From the NCBI GenBank assembly GCA_021234155.1, contig JAJEKV010000046.1, positions 2,096,298 to 2,160,297 of the forward strand: a stretch of 64,000 nucleotides of DNA, given 5' to 3'. The notes under the pieces are model-generated. The model was not told the DNA's origin. It searched no databases and worked only from the letters and a program-made list of their open reading frames with translations. Positions 12,462 through 25,235 of the stretch are shown here, one piece after another. Position 1 is the stretch's first letter. Every line of letters starts with the position of its first letter. The position numbers were made by a program, and so were the translations under genes. Source of the DNA: Isoetes taiwanensis. Its lineage: Eukaryota; Streptophyta; Lycopodiopsida; Isoetales; Isoetaceae.

Positions 12462-12626
12462 CACTAAGCAGGGGAGTTTCCATGTGCAAACATGTTAACA
12501 GCAACGGGTTAGTGCCAAAAAGTAGTCCCATTGGCTGTACGTGTGCCAATAGTTTGGCTGGCAATTGTAATTCTTTGGTATGCTTTTCTGATATGTCTCA
12601 GCAAGAGTGTGCTTTAAGTGAAATAT

Positions 12627-12632
12627 AATAAA
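12627..12632 (+). terminator. AATAAA polyadenylation signal of CYP38
   Basis: AATAAA lies about 165 bp after the CYP38 stop codon, in a T-rich context that fits a plant 3' end. Confidence 0.5.
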
Positions 12633-12662
12633 GTTTTTCGGCTTTTGTTTTAAAGAAAAAGA

Positions 12663-14280
12663 ACTAAACGAATTACGTAGTTACAACACACTCAAGGTAT
12701 TGCCTAAATTTCGCATCATAAATCTTGAGGCCTTGGAACATTAACTGGGTGAGACTATTACATGTAGATCTGGGTGAAGGAAACAAATTTTATTATGATG
12801 GGCTAAGATTTTCTTAACTTCCCATTTTAACATACCATGGTGAAATTCGCCTCTTTAGCTTTTATTTGATACTAAATACCAGAGTTTTTGATATATTTGG
12901 AGTTCGCTACGAAGCGGGACGTTAATTTGATCCTAATAGACCACATGTGCCCTTCAATAGACCACTAAGTGCCCTTCAATGGACCACTAAATGCCCATCA
13001 AATGCCCACACGGAGACCTTTAATCGCCCACATGGGATCTTTAATGGCCAACTGCCTACTTACTGAGGTAACATTAATTTTTACCGACAGCAATTCTCCT
13101 GTAGAAGAATCATAACAGGGAGAAGATTTAAATAACATAAGGGGTTTGAACCCTCTAGCAAATGCTATTATTCCCAAAGCTCATATTATAATTATTCAAT
13201 TCACTAAAAACAGAAATCAGGGATAATTCTTGTGCCTATTGATTCACTTTACAAACTGCATAGTCAAAAAGGTCCTTTGATGTAATAATTCCCCTTCTTG
13301 TGCTGCAAAGTTAGCAGCTATCTCATACAAATATTTTGTGCTGCACTTAAGTATTATCCACAGAATATTTGTAGTTGTTGCAGCAATAAAAGCTAAGAAT
13401 TTGTCCAACGTTTAATTCACATCATTTCCTAGGCAATATTATTAGTAGGCTGGCCATATATGCTAGTAAGGAAATAATAAGTCATATGATCTCATTACAA
13501 TGGATTGTTATGAATATCTTATATGGATAAGTGACCTTTCTATCCAATCACAAGAAAGATGTGACTTTTGAATAACATAAGAGCCTGTAGCAACCTGATG
13601 CACTGAGCTTGGCCTTCAACACTCACAGGCACATGATGAATTCCTGCATCCTTAAAGAGGTCTCGAAATGGTGCTAACATATTGGGGAGCTATAAACTAA
13701 AATTTTGTGTAGAGGACACTGTCAATTCCTGTTTGTGAATTGGGCTACAGAGCAATAAGATCAATATTTTATTCTTTGACTAAAGTGACTGACACGTCGC
13801 AAAGCATGATGATGATAAATTGTCGAAGTGATAGATAAACAGAGGACTGGATAACAAGGTCAAAGCACCTGTATTGAACAGAAGATTGTCGAGGTGATAG
13901 CTAAAAAAGAAAAGAGGACTGCTGTAGTGGTACAAGTATAGATCAAGCATAACTAGCTAGTGTGATGAAGCTGATACAAGGAAAAAACAAGGACATATAT
14001 ATAACCAGTCTGATGGAGGAGGTTTCGATGAAGAGTTAGAAAAAAAAACAAACCTGATGGCAGCCTTGCCAAAGCTCCTCCCTGCTGCTGCACGATCAAA
14101 TCCACGCCCGAACTAATGCTCCGTCGCCAAACGCGTCGGAGATCCAAATGTCGGAGGTCTAAACGAGAAAACAGGTGGGCGTAAAAGGGCGGAAGAAGGG
14201 CACAAAAGGTGAAGAAAAGGTTAAGAAAACCAAAGGTAAAATAAAAGGGAAAAAAGTTACCTTTATCCCTTTATCTGTAA
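12663..14280. other. Intergenic interval
   Basis: No gene can be supported. Near 12950-13060 a short phrase about CCACTAAGTGCCC/AATGGACC recurs several times (a local degenerate repeat). At about 13595-13710 the minus strand reads NMLAPFRDLFKDAGIHHV in one frame, which is coding-like but isolated and unassigned. Confidence 0.4.
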
Positions 14281-14282
14281 CT

Positions 14283-14289
14283 TATATAA
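14283..14289 (+). promoter_or_regulatory. TATA box for the 75-bp-repeat gene
   Basis: TATATAA lies about 45 bp upstream of the ATG at 14334. The position fits a short-leader plant promoter and supports 14334 rather than the more upstream in-frame ATG at 14175 as the translation start. Confidence 0.5.
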
Positions 14290-14333
14290 GCATAGAGCTG
14301 GTGCACAGCAGAAGCAGTCTCGAGCTCATCCAA

Positions 14334-15010
14334 ATGAAGAACTCCGGAGGTTTAGCAAGCCCACGTAGAAGATGCGCTCCATTTCGTTCCCCCAGGCCTC
14401 CCATTTTTAAACGGACTGTCCATTCTCTAGTTCCACAGCAGAATACGTTGGTTCACAATCAAGAAAAAACTGAGGCTCTCAGAATTTATGATAGCTCTCA
14501 ACAGAATATGTTGGAAACAACTGAGGCCCTCAGAAATGATAATAGCTCTCAAGTTTTAACACAACAGAACCCATTGGTTCAAAATCAAGAAAAAACTGAG
14601 GATCTCAGAAGTGATAATAGCTCTCAAGTTTTAACACAACAGAATACGTTGGGTCAAAATCAAGAAGAAACTGAGGCTCTCAGAAATGATAATAGTCCTG
14701 ATGTGGTAGATCCATATCCAGAGGCAGATGTGTATACCATGCACAATTCAACAACACAGGGTTTCTTCCACATACCTAGATCCTTCTTACACCCTGCAGA
14801 CTAGACTGGGGCCTCCTGCTCACATTTTGCCGCTTGTTTTTCCTCGTGACGAAAATTGAATATGCCCCCTGAGTTTGTCGATGAATACGTTCCCCATACG
14901 CATCCAAAGTATGTTCAAAAAACTCACCATTTTCGGCACCTTGGTGAGCCATTGTATATAATTGCTCAATAATTGTACATAGCATGCCTAGGGTTCCCTG
15001 GCGTTAGCAA
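14334..15010 (+). pseudogene. Unrecognised gene with 25-residue tandem repeats, frameshifted
   Basis: From the ATG at 14334 the frame is open to 14804 (156 residues). A basic, Pro/Arg-rich N-terminus is followed by about four copies of a 25-residue unit like QQNPLVQNQEKTEDLRSDNS SQVLT, then PYPEADVYTMHNS. The related copy at 30967-31297 stays open through SLPAHIWPLVFPRDE, YAPEFVDEYVP and the C-terminus KLSPFSAPW. Here the same sequence continues past the stop in other frames, because of a net 2-bp loss near 14760 and further indels near 14850 and 14905. The gene is therefore probably broken. The two copies share sequence to about 15010. I do not recognise the protein. Confidence 0.6.
14430..14705 (+). 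repeat. 75-bp tandem minisatellite inside a coding region
   Basis: Units begin near 14437 (CAGCAGAATACGTTGG), 14500, 14562 and 14637. The last two complete ones are 75 bp apart and nearly identical. One unit has an internal deletion that keeps the frame. The period is a multiple of three, so copy-number change would alter protein length without a frameshift. Confidence 0.75.
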
Positions 15011-16440
15011 ATGTTAATCGTAATGATCACTTGCTCGGGATTTCGCAATTTTTGCATATTTTTAAGGTGGAATTTCACCTCCACCAAGATTTCTTGGCGG
15101 TTTTTTTTTACTGATTTTCAAGTCGATTACATTTTAAGTCAAATTACATTTCAAGTCGACATTCCATATTACATTTCTAAGTCGTTATATTCCATACATC
15201 AAAACTTCCAATTCCATAATTCCGTAACTCAAGGGAAAGTTTATACAAAACAAAAAGTTCACAATTCCAAAGTTTATAAGAAAGTTTATAGACCACAATT
15301 TTTAGATTCGTGGAGTTCAGAAATTTTCAATGACCTCTCTCAAATGCTTTTTCATAACCAAGGATATTACATTGAACAAATGATTTGTAATGATGCCAAA
15401 GTTAAAAAGTGCACACAGAAAATTTTTAAATTCTCGAAATTGAAACCATATTCCAATAATCACATACACTGCATGCGAGGGATCTTGAACACCTCGCAAC
15501 ATAGAAAACCAATATAACTATGGGTCAAAGACCTTGGTCTAAAATTCCAAGAAAGATTTGTCTAAAAATAGAATGCTTACCTTAAACATTATGTCACGCA
15601 GTTCTTAAGACTACAATCCCGAACTCTAGAGCGATAAGCATCAAACCCTATGCAAAAAGGTTATGTTAATAAATAAAACATTAAAGATAAAAAAAGAAAC
15701 AAAACAGATGTCGTAGCCATTTAGCCCAAGACCACAAAGCACAAATCTAGCTAATATATCTTCCAAAGAAGACTCAAAGAAATAAATCAAGAAAAAATCT
15801 TCCAAAGAAGACTCAGACCAGAAATCCAAAAAAAAAATCTCCTCAAAAGAAGAGTCCGGGGAGATGCATGCAAGAAAAAAACACTTCAAGTCCAGGGAGA
15901 TGAAGGCTCAGGCGGCCTAATCGCAAAAATCTTGCAAAAGAAGACCCTAGGCGACAAATACTCTTTCAAACACCACTCCAGACGATGAATCCTTTAAAAA
16001 TCTGTCCCAAATTAGTCTCCAAAACCCTAAAATACCTGCACACAAACAAAAAGATCATTAAGACATAAGAACATAAGACAAATTAAAGAAAAAAGGCGAC
16101 AAATCCATGCATTACCATGGAGGCTCCCTTAGATTACTCCCTCAATTAAATGAGCGATGGCCTTTGGAGATCGCCATCCCCGGCTTGGAAACGAGAAAAT
16201 GGGACTTCACGGGAGAAAAAGGATTTTTCCACGCCACAAATTTGGTTTTAAATGTGCGCCACATCATCGCCTAAAAATTTTTAAAACCAATCCCGCAAGT
16301 GATCATTACGCTTTGTTAATTTCTAGCGGTGTAAAAAACTTTCTCGAGTCGCTTGTTCCGACCTGGGGCCTTTAAAGTTTTGGGAATCCTCCTCACGGAA
16401 TTAACCATCATCCAATTAAATTGGGATTATGTCAACTCCA
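15011..16440. other. Interval without a supported gene
   Basis: AT-rich DNA. At 15755-15860 a phrase like TCTTCCAAAGAAGACTCA recurs two or three times in a Lys/Ser/Glu-rich plus-strand frame with stops between. At 15110-15180 the phrase AAGTCGA/ATTACATTT recurs. I see no family match. Confidence 0.35.
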
Positions 16441-19400
16441 AAATCAATACCAACCCGCTATTGTCTTCTAGGGGTTTTTTTTTTTAATCTTTTTTTGGAC
16501 TTAAAAATAACATATAAGGTTATGATTCACGTGTGACTTTTCATATGCGAATTGAAATATGCGTAAATGAAGAGCAAGTTGCTAACATAGATGAGACAAA
16601 TATTGCTTGTTCGATAGATGATAATATTAGGTTTGATAATAAACAAATTGCATGGAACGAGGCACTTCCGGAATTGAAATTATCGATACATGGCACAAAT
16701 ATCATACAAAAATATCATATATTCCAATAAAACATTAAGGGATCAATCCATGTTTTTCCATGTATTTAACAAGGTGTGGTTCCATGTCACCATGCTCTAT
16801 CCAGATCCGGTACGAATCCTAACACTTCACCCACCGTCATCCCCATAGCCAAATTATGCATAATAGACACAAACTTCACCAGAAAATCATCTCGCCGCAA
16901 AGTTTTTGGATCGTGAAGATGGTGGATTCAGGCCCGTGGTTTGATTGTAGAAGCATTTGAGAGCATCATCATCCACTATGATTATATCATCCTTATTCGA
17001 TACCAAGTTCGGCCCATCATGTTACTCAAGTGTTTGATGAAGATAGGTTTGCCTCGTTGGATCCTTGGGATTAGTGAACTTCACACATTTGTTCTCGGAT
17101 CCCAAAGGGTCAAACCAATGTCACGATTTCCCCAAAGGCTCCAAAGTATCCTTGATGTTCCTTAGTTCCATGGATGACCAAATACCAACTCGGGGCCAAA
17201 CCTCAATGCCTCGGTCTAGCATCTCCTTCAAGTCGCGCCCTTGGATAGATCCACTTGGTGTTTGATTCTACCGGTGTCCGATGAAACCGTTCTCTAGCCA
17301 CTTTATTTTTCGGAAAAGTCTTGCAAAGGACTCGCGTTAGATTCTAACACCACAACCTTCTTAGAAACGCAATGGAAGTCAAACATCAAACATGTATCCC
17401 ACAACAAGATAACGATAACACAAACAATACAAAACGCCAGCCAAGCGTGATTTGAAATAGTCATAACCAAATCCGGCTGGTGATTTAGTTTGACAACTAA
17501 AATAATCAAGCACGCCATGGCGATTTGTTCAAAAGGTAATACAAATTAAAATCACGCTGTATGCTATTTCTCAGAGCAAGGCCATACCCTATCATCTTAA
17601 CCGGTTCCATTCTATCTAAGATCATTCTCCCTTCGCCACCCTTAATTTAATCTTCTTCAATTTGTTAGAATCGTTATTTTCTATTAGTTCCACCAAAGGC
17701 CTTTTCACAAATCATATATTTATTTTACTATTGATTTGGCAAAACCCGTGGAATCACTAGAGCCGCATCGTTGCCTTCGTTTCGGTTTCCCCTCCAATTA
17801 GTTCATTGTTAACTTGTGAATCTACTTTCTATTGTTGCTTGCATCACCCGCAATGTGGGCAAAATATTCCCCTAAGTTCGCCATCCCAGATTTTGAGCAA
17901 CCGGTTTAGCGACTTATTTGTTCATTCTTGCTTTCCTTATGCCGCGATTACTAGTTCCCACTCCGCACAGCGTCCACTTCGGGTGGACAAGTCTCTGAGA
18001 CTTTTGACGGGATGATTTGTCCTGCCATAAGGGCGCTAGGGAGACTTGGCAGCACATGCATGAGGGAATGGTTCAAAGAAAGTCTTTGGCACGCTCATCA
18101 CTCACAAAGCATTGACATCTTCTTGCACCCATAAGAGCCTCTGGGCAATATAACCTCCAACATGAAGCTCCAAGCAAAGTTGTATCAATTGAGCAAAATG
18201 CCCGACCGCAGGTAAGCAACCATGACTGGGAAATCCATTTTATTTAAGGGCCCTTCTCCTTAGTTTGTAGCTCGCATTGGATTTCCCCCACTTAGAGGGG
18301 GTCCCTATCCTCATTCTCTTCTCACTCATCACGCTCGACCGATCCCCGATCCGCATGAAAGAATATAGTTCTTATGTCCGGATCATCTAGAAGAAAACAT
18401 TCCATGCACCGCTATTGTCACCCTTGGCCTTAGCAATATCATATTCCTCGTCTGACATGGATATCATAATAAAGATCACATGTGCCATCTTCCGCCTCGT
18501 CGTTGCCTCATTATCCCACATCATATATTTGGGCATCCCTCCCTAACAACTTTGAGGCACCTGCATCATGAGCAGCAGATAGTGCATGCATGTGACTCAC
18601 CAAGGACAAACGATGACAATAGTGAAGGACCTCTCGGTTGTCAATCCCATATTTGGTAAAGAAGCTACTTGTGAGTCCTTCCTCCGTTCATGCCCATATC
18701 TCCTCTCCCACCCGCCCAACACAAAGAGTGATATATTTTAAGGTTTAAGTTGAATCTGCAAGAGACCTTTGTACCCAATGGAGATGAATCTTTGGGACAG
18801 TGTCGTCTTCTCCGATAATCTTCTTCACAAGGGCCACTTTTCTTCTCAACTCGGCCCAGTACCTTTTAGGGGTAGAGTCTCCTTATGTTTTGTATTTTAG
18901 CCTTCCCAATTCTTTAGGAAGTCCTTTGACCAGAATACAAACTTCTTGATGTCGTCATCACATCGACCTTGTATTTGTCCAAGAATCCAATTTGTGATAA
19001 TGCCACATCCCCCGACAGCCTTTGTAACTCACCCTACAAATTGACTTCATTGTATCACGCACATCCTTTACATGATCGCAAAGACTCCAAACTTAAGGAC
19101 ATCCTATCCTTGGTGAAAGCACCCTTCTTGTATAAGACTTCCTTCTTTAAGCACCGGGTCTAAAACCCAAATGGTCTCAAATTCGCCTAGCCCCCAGTCT
19201 TTCTATCTCTGTCACATTCAAGTCAAAAGATGCTTACATCAAATAGAGGCACCCTACCCATAGTATCTGGCGGCTTCCCTTGTGTATAAGCGTCCCTGTA
19301 TCTATTCCACTTGAGCCATCGCCTCCTTACAAAACACAATCTTATAATGAAGTGCTTTGGTCCCGACCTGCTAGGATGAATTTTCGTGGCGATCTGCAAT

Positions 19401-21603
19401 GTCATCACCACCTTTTTCTTTGATTTTCTTGCGTCTTCTTCTTCTCCGTGAGATAATTGTTCCGCGATTTAGTCCGCTCCAGCTGACTTGAATGCTCGTA
19501 TTTTGACCCATACCTGCCCGGTGGGCAATGGGCAGCCATATTCCACCCACTCGTTGGCGGGCGTATGCGGTTGTTCAACGTATGGACACCCAATAATAAG
19601 ACATTGAATCAAGATTATAGAATAGAAACACGCCGGTAGCATTTGAATAGAATTGATGAAGAGAGAAATCACACCGCGAAATGAAATGAATAATGTATTT
19701 CCATGCCGGGGCAGTTAGTTCAAATTATTTCACGCCAGCAGAAATTGTCGGGAAATTACGCCAGCGCAGTTTTCAAACCACCGTTGATTTTGAAAACACG
19801 CGGAATTCGGATTGATTTCAAAACACCGCTGAATTGGTTTGATTTGAAAAGCACGCCCGGCGTGGAATACAAATTTATGAAACCAGGTTGATTACCTTGT
19901 ATAGAAATGTCTTCCCATTTCATTCAAAGTTGCACTAATCTCAAATACCGCAAATCGCAGTGGAAGTATTGGCATCCAAGATAATGACACCTCCTATACA
20001 CATATAGTGATTGTAGAACACTTTTGGCCCGCTTTGTTCTCGGGTCACCGATGATGGTTTTGTGCCTCAACGGAATGTCTGCCCTCGCCGATGATGACAT
20101 ATTTAATATCATCACTTGATAATATCTCCGGACGCTCGCCCACACAAAGTGCTTGTTCGAGATCATATCCCAAGGTAGCACATCCACCGCATAGGCATTT
20201 GACCCGATTACTAATCATGCTCAAATAACCCCATGGCATGTACCGGATCATATCTTCAAATAACATAAATGGAGCTTGGTGAACGGATGAGGGACTTCTA
20301 CATGGATCGCAAAAGTTTCTTAAGACCCAAAGGGATAATGGTCGAGTATTTATTCAAATTTTGTTCATGGCCTCAGTAGCCAGGCCTCTCGTCTGCTCAT
20401 TCTCAAAACGTAAGCTTCCATGCCTTCATAACCGCAGAAGCTGAAATATCCTTCCCTAGATCTAGGACCCCTTAGAAGCTTCTCAAGTCGCCTAACCCCC
20501 TAGCTTGCCGCAAATAGTGACTTGGTGGGTTAGTGAACATGCCTCACGCGATGCCGTGAACCCCGCAAATAGATATTGGCGTAATCTCACATTGGTTGGC
20601 CAACCATACTTAAAACATGTCTCACCGCTCACACTCCTTCAGGAACGTATCCTGTATGCGAGCTCTACAAAGGAGTAAGTCCAGTGCATCTTTCTTCTCG
20701 CTCTGTAATCTCCAAGAGCAATTTGCGCTAGTGTCATCCTCTTCCCTCACAAGAGATTAGGATCCCTTTGTTTGGCCATCTTGTCTCCGCTTCCTTTTCC
20801 TCGAGAAGAGTTAAAGTCGAAGCTTGCCATTTGTCTTGGCAAGGTCAACGTACCACTCGCACCCTCGCCCATTTCCTCGTATGACCGAGTGGTCGATTGG
20901 TTGCTATAAGAATCGCCCTTCATCATCTAAGGTGAGATCATATATGGCACCATCCGGGTCGCTTACGCCCTTGCTTTCTTGCGTGATTAGAACCCAATTA
21001 GTAGGGGTTTTCTTCTCTTGAGCAATCGCAAATGAAGATGAGCACTTTTAGAGTACTTTTTCGTAACAAGAAATCACGCTTGGCGGTATTTAAACCTAAA
21101 TTAGTACAAATCACGCTTTGTTGGTATCTCCTATTATTGACCATGCTATGCGTTAATTTGAAACTAAATTATTTTGCATCCACATTTTTGCTACATACCC
21201 TTCTATGAATCCATATTTCACACTATTTAACCTCATTGAACATTGCTATCTCCAACCTGCCTAACACCGCTATATTCTATATATAAAACAGAAGGCAAAA
21301 TTATGTTCTATGTAGGCAGGACAATCGAGCATTAACGGGATGTTAATACTTAAAATTCATGCAAAGCATAATAACTCAAACTCATGCAAAGCATATTATC
21401 AAGGCAAGGAAATATCTCAAATTCATGCAAACATAATACTTCCCACATGTGTATTCTCGCGGCAAATTAAATACCTTGAATAAGGGTTCCGTGTATTCGA
21501 TCAACGCCCCCTCGAACTTGAGAAGAGTAGGGTTTAGAGATTCCCTCTTCCACCGCTTCCTCTGCCGGCGTCGCCCTCGACCTCGACCCGCTTTAGAAGA
21601 CAT
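16440..21603 (-). pseudogene. Long decayed minus-strand coding region, unrecognised
   Basis: A possible first exon starts with ATG at 21603 and reads MSSKAGRGRGRRRQRKRWKR, then ESLNPTLLKFEGALIEY, with a GT donor (GTATTT) after about 126 bp. Further down the minus strand, open coding-like pieces include WVLITQESKGVSDPDGAIYD (near 20950), KDALDLLLCRARIQDTFL (near 20680), YWAELRRKVALVKKIIGED (near 18830) and YGIDNREVLHYCHRLSLVSH (near 18620). Stops and frame changes separate them. Consistent strand and coding-like composition over 5 kb suggest one large, dead gene, perhaps of a transposon. I cannot assign a family, and no inverted termini were found. Confidence 0.4.
19600..19890. repeat. Cluster of recurring CACGC/ACGCC-containing motifs
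   Basis: Within 290 bp the pattern of an A-rich run followed by CACGCC, CACACCGCG, CACGCCAGC, TACGCCAGCG, CACGCGG, CACCGCTG and CACGCCCGGCG recurs every 30-45 bp. Similar AAATCACGC strings occur at about 17550, 21075 and 21110. The units are too diverged to call a satellite. They may be a degenerate binding-site cluster or decayed tandem repeat. Confidence 0.4.
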
Positions 21604-23670
21604 ATCCGAGTCGCCCTAGTAACAGTCGGGAAGGAATTATTTCGGATCTGGCTTTCGAAATGCTTAAGAAAAATAGCTTTTTCTAATACGAGACGAAATA
21701 GAGAAATTTGAATTTCAAGAAAACACAAAATGCAGTTTTGAAATATTCTTGACACATACAAATAATAATGGCGAAGACCCGTCTCACGACTTCTTTCATT
21801 AAGTTTTTAAAAACCAATCTACCCAAAAAGTATCCCTACTAAATTTATCCCGCCTAAACATTAGTTAACCTAATCTTTCTTCTAATTCAAATTTCCCAGG
21901 CCGAGGAGTTTCCATAGCGCCTTAAGCTTCCGGATCGCCGACGGAGACTCAAATCAGCTTCTCAAGAATGGCTGCTGCAATTCTGGTACTCATCTCATTC
22001 AATAGCTTGAACATTAATTTCAATAGTAGGTGTTCAATAGCAATTTTCTGCAGGTGTCGAAGAGATGAATGTTTCATGTTAACTACAAATCGAGAAAAAG
22101 GAAAGTAGGGATCTCATGCAAGATCGACTCCATCATCCGGTATGTAAATCATGGAATTCTTCGGGGATAGGTATGTCGAGTTCACGATTGATTAAGGCGC
22201 TATGGATGAAGCTTTACCTCGCATGATTTTGATTGGGGATGCGGTTGAGAAAGTGTTGGAACATTTGTTGCATGGCTAAGAAAACCGCTAAAAAGGTATG
22301 TAACATGTATTACATTGTAGAACTATAGAAGTAGACAAAATTTGTTGTATTCATTGGAAAAAAGATTACAATTGTATATAATGGATAAAGCCCCGGATAA
22401 ACCGGAAAAAATCCCGGACTCTTTGTTTCAAGCCCAGATCTCATGGTAGGAAGACTGCTCCCATACTCCCATTTCCATTCGGGGCATAGTGAATTCTTAA
22501 GGTAAAACCCGGCAAAAACACCCGGGCTCTGCTCTCCTGCCCCCGCTTTGCTCCACCTCCCACCTCCCACGCTCCCGCTCCTGCTCCACCTCCCCTCCAT
22601 TGGTTGAACCTCCAATGCATCGTGATCTGCCGATGTAGTGGTTCCATTGGTTGAGCCATCTCCATTTTGCATGATCGTGATCTACGCTGTGGTAGTGGTT
22701 CGTGTTGGGGCATCCGGGCATAGAGGCTAACCACTAAGAAACGCTAGACTCCTCATTTTGAATCTCGAGGCGGACGGATCGCGAGATTCACTCTCGATCA
22801 ATGCATGTCTTTGCATTTCGATGATGATTAGATAAGAGAGGGCGAGCCTTATAGTGATTGCAAGGCCCTGAGCCCAGATCTATCATTGCCACAAGGGCCT
22901 CGCTGCCATCATCATTACTTGATCCAAGTACTCCGGGGGTTGCAAAGGCTGGTGCTCGGCCAAACTGGTGCTTTCGGCTGCGGTTCAATCCGGTTGGGGA
23001 GATTGGCCAAATCAGGAGGTACGTGTGATTGCTGGCCCAAATGTAATTCCAATCCATCTTCGCCACCAACCCAGGGTGATTAATGTAACTGGCATCTATC
23101 AATAGGAAGTGGCCCGGTGTCGGTATTCCGCACTTTGGCGTGTTATATTTCTTTTATTTATAAACTTAGAAACTAAGAGACCGCCCGGTGTTTAGCGTAA
23201 AAAAAGTTGAAAGTAGGGATACAATTGTTTGCCGCCACTTCGCATATATAGGAAAAACTATACACTGCTTCTGGCTGCATTCAGAAACAAATGCGTAAAT
23301 AACCCGGTTTGGCCTTTTATCTATTTACTTATCTATCCTGCATGTTTTTTTTTCTCCTCCTGGCAAATGCCGCGCCGGCGTGTATTCATGTTGAAGGCCA
23401 AGGCTACCATAAAACACGCTTTTAGCGTGTTTCAAATATTATCTTCTCAGATTTTTCTAATGCTTTTCTACTACACTTATTCATAATAGAAACTTGCATG
23501 CAATAGCATGATTAATTCCAGGAAGAGAAACTCAAGAATTTTTCGAAACAAAGAAGCGGATGAAGTTTATAAAAACTATTACGGTTTTCATAAACATCAT
23601 CTGCTTCCTGCCTCCGACAAATGCAAAAAGCTTGTCTTCTTGGATTAAACTGCCGATGAGATGCAACAAA
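21604..23670. other. Interval without a supported gene
   Basis: At 21968 an ATG opens MAAAIL before GT, and after a TGCAG acceptor near 22053 the sequence gives FHVNYKSRKRKVGISCKIDS in a different frame. This looks like a broken gene piece but no family is recognised. A GC-rich stretch at 22500-22640 is open in several minus frames, probably because of composition. Confidence 0.3.
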
Positions 23671-23671
23671 A

Positions 23672-24065
23672 CTAAATGAAAACTAACCTTGAGTTCTGAG
23701 GTGGAAGGTTCGAAGAACGGAGGACTATGCTTGTGGTTTTAATTCGAGCTTTTTCGATTCCCATGAACCTTAGTCCTGCGCTTTTGGTTTTAGTCCCCGA
23801 GTCTCGATTTCCTACCTCTTTCTGGATACTCTGAGAACAAAAGGAATCTTTTAGTAAGTTAGAATTGCGAAACCAAACATCTAACATTGATGAATATAAA
23901 TCCGCTCACCAAGATTTGAGGACGGCGGATCCAAACCTGGAACGCAGCAAATCATTATGAAGGAAGGAAGAAAATGTAGGAACTTTGAGGCGTAAAAATG
24001 GATTTATATAGGCACAATTAGAAAAAGTTAAGCGTGAATAATTGATTGCTTGAATTAACCTCGGG
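23672..24065 (-). other. Small minus-strand gene start with TATA box
   Basis: On the minus strand CCTATATAAATCC (around 24002-24014) is followed by an ATG near 23963 that reads MICCVPGLDPPSSNL up to a GTGAGC donor. The stretch 24000-24065 resembles 25220-25290 upstream of the next gene (both read GGATTTATATAGG ... AGCGTGAATAATT on the plus strand). Both first exons also contain PGLD. I infer a duplicated promoter and gene start. No downstream exon could be identified. Confidence 0.35.
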
Positions 24066-24682
24066 CGGCTTCGCGGTCCGCGGTCTTCATTGAACATGAC
24101 ATGTATATGGTATATATGGAGAATATTGCATTTCATGCAATAAATTCTCCACGACATTTTATTCCATTTATTGCATTGAAAAAAATAGAATTTAGAAATT
24201 TTATATAGGCTAACTTAAAAATTGATTTTAAAGGCAAAGTTATCAAGGCTAAAAAATGACTTGTAAGGTTGGGGAATTTTTTAGGTTAGGTATAGGAAAA
24301 TTTCCTATGGTTCTTGTGATGCATCGAGAGATTTCTCATGTGGTTGATTTATAGTGTTCCGAGACTTTGTTGAGACAAAATTTGCAGATACAAAATTCTA
24401 GAGAGACAAAATTTTAGAGAAAACGGCTTGGAGCCAAAATAATTGGAGAATCTGAGTTTGATTTTATCCAAAAAATTTATGTCTGAGAAAAAACTGTTTG
24501 AAGAAAACTGTTTGAAGACAAAGTTTATGAAGAAAAGCCCTGTTTGATTTCATTAAAAGCAGTTGTATGTACTGATGATGAAAGGCTTAAGCAGATTGCC
24601 CAAGGCTTTCACACTGTTCAAGAAAATGCCCGGGCGTGTCCAAAACACGTAAGAATGGAAACAAAATGGGTAGGGGGACGCA

Positions 24683-25235
24683 TCACTCTTCTTCATACTT
24701 GCAACAAAGAAGAAAAGAAAAGGTGTTAGAAAAGAAAGAAAGGTGCAAAACCAAAAAACAAAAAGAAATCACATGCAAACCTGGTTCATCTCTTAACCAC
24801 TCCAAAAATGGGGTCAATGGGCCTTCTTCCCGAATCCTCCTCCTCCTCCTCCTCCTCCTCCTCCTCCTCCTCCTCCTCCTCAGAGATTTCATTCTGCATT
24901 TGAGGTCAAGCCAACCCCTGAAGCAGGCGTCATCATGCTCTTGGGAGGACATCTCCTCCTCTTCCTCCAACTCCTCCTCTTCCTCCTCTTCCTCCTCTTG
25001 GTCAGGAATCGAGGAGCTCAACTCCTCCTCTTCCATAACTCGGTAGATCATCCTCGAGATGGGAATCGAGGAGAGGTGGGAAAAAGAAAAAATCAATGAG
25101 GGGGGGAGTTCTTCAACCCGGCGTCTCTTTGAGACCTCGGGTTCTTCATGAAGGTCGAGGCCAGGCAGCTTCATGGCGGCGAGAAAAAAATTGGGGCCAG
25201 AATGGAGGTCTTGAGAGCGTGAACGGATTTATATA
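24683..25235 (-). CDS. Unrecognised protein with acidic and arginine runs (TATA box at 25228-25235)
   Basis: The minus strand has CTATATAAATCC about 50 bp upstream of an ATG at 25174. The frame is open for 163 codons. It starts MKLPGLDLHEEPEVSKRRRV, a possible nuclear-localisation sequence, followed by a Glu run (24955-25010) and a 15-residue Arg run encoded by a (CCT)n trinucleotide tract at 24834-24880. The open frame may partly be a product of the low-complexity DNA, and the true end or splice sites are unclear. The TATA box and N-terminus are the best evidence for a gene. Confidence 0.4.
24834..24882. repeat. (TCC)n trinucleotide microsatellite
   Basis: About 16 nearly perfect CCT/CTC triplets on the plus strand. 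In the minus-strand frame it encodes the Arg run of the neighbouring open frame. Because it is uninterrupted it is probably polymorphic. Confidence 0.9.

Noticed and set aside
24636-25046. Plus-strand ORF with Leu and Ser runs
   Set aside because: Runs come from the (TCC)n tract; the minus strand has the better start and TATA box.
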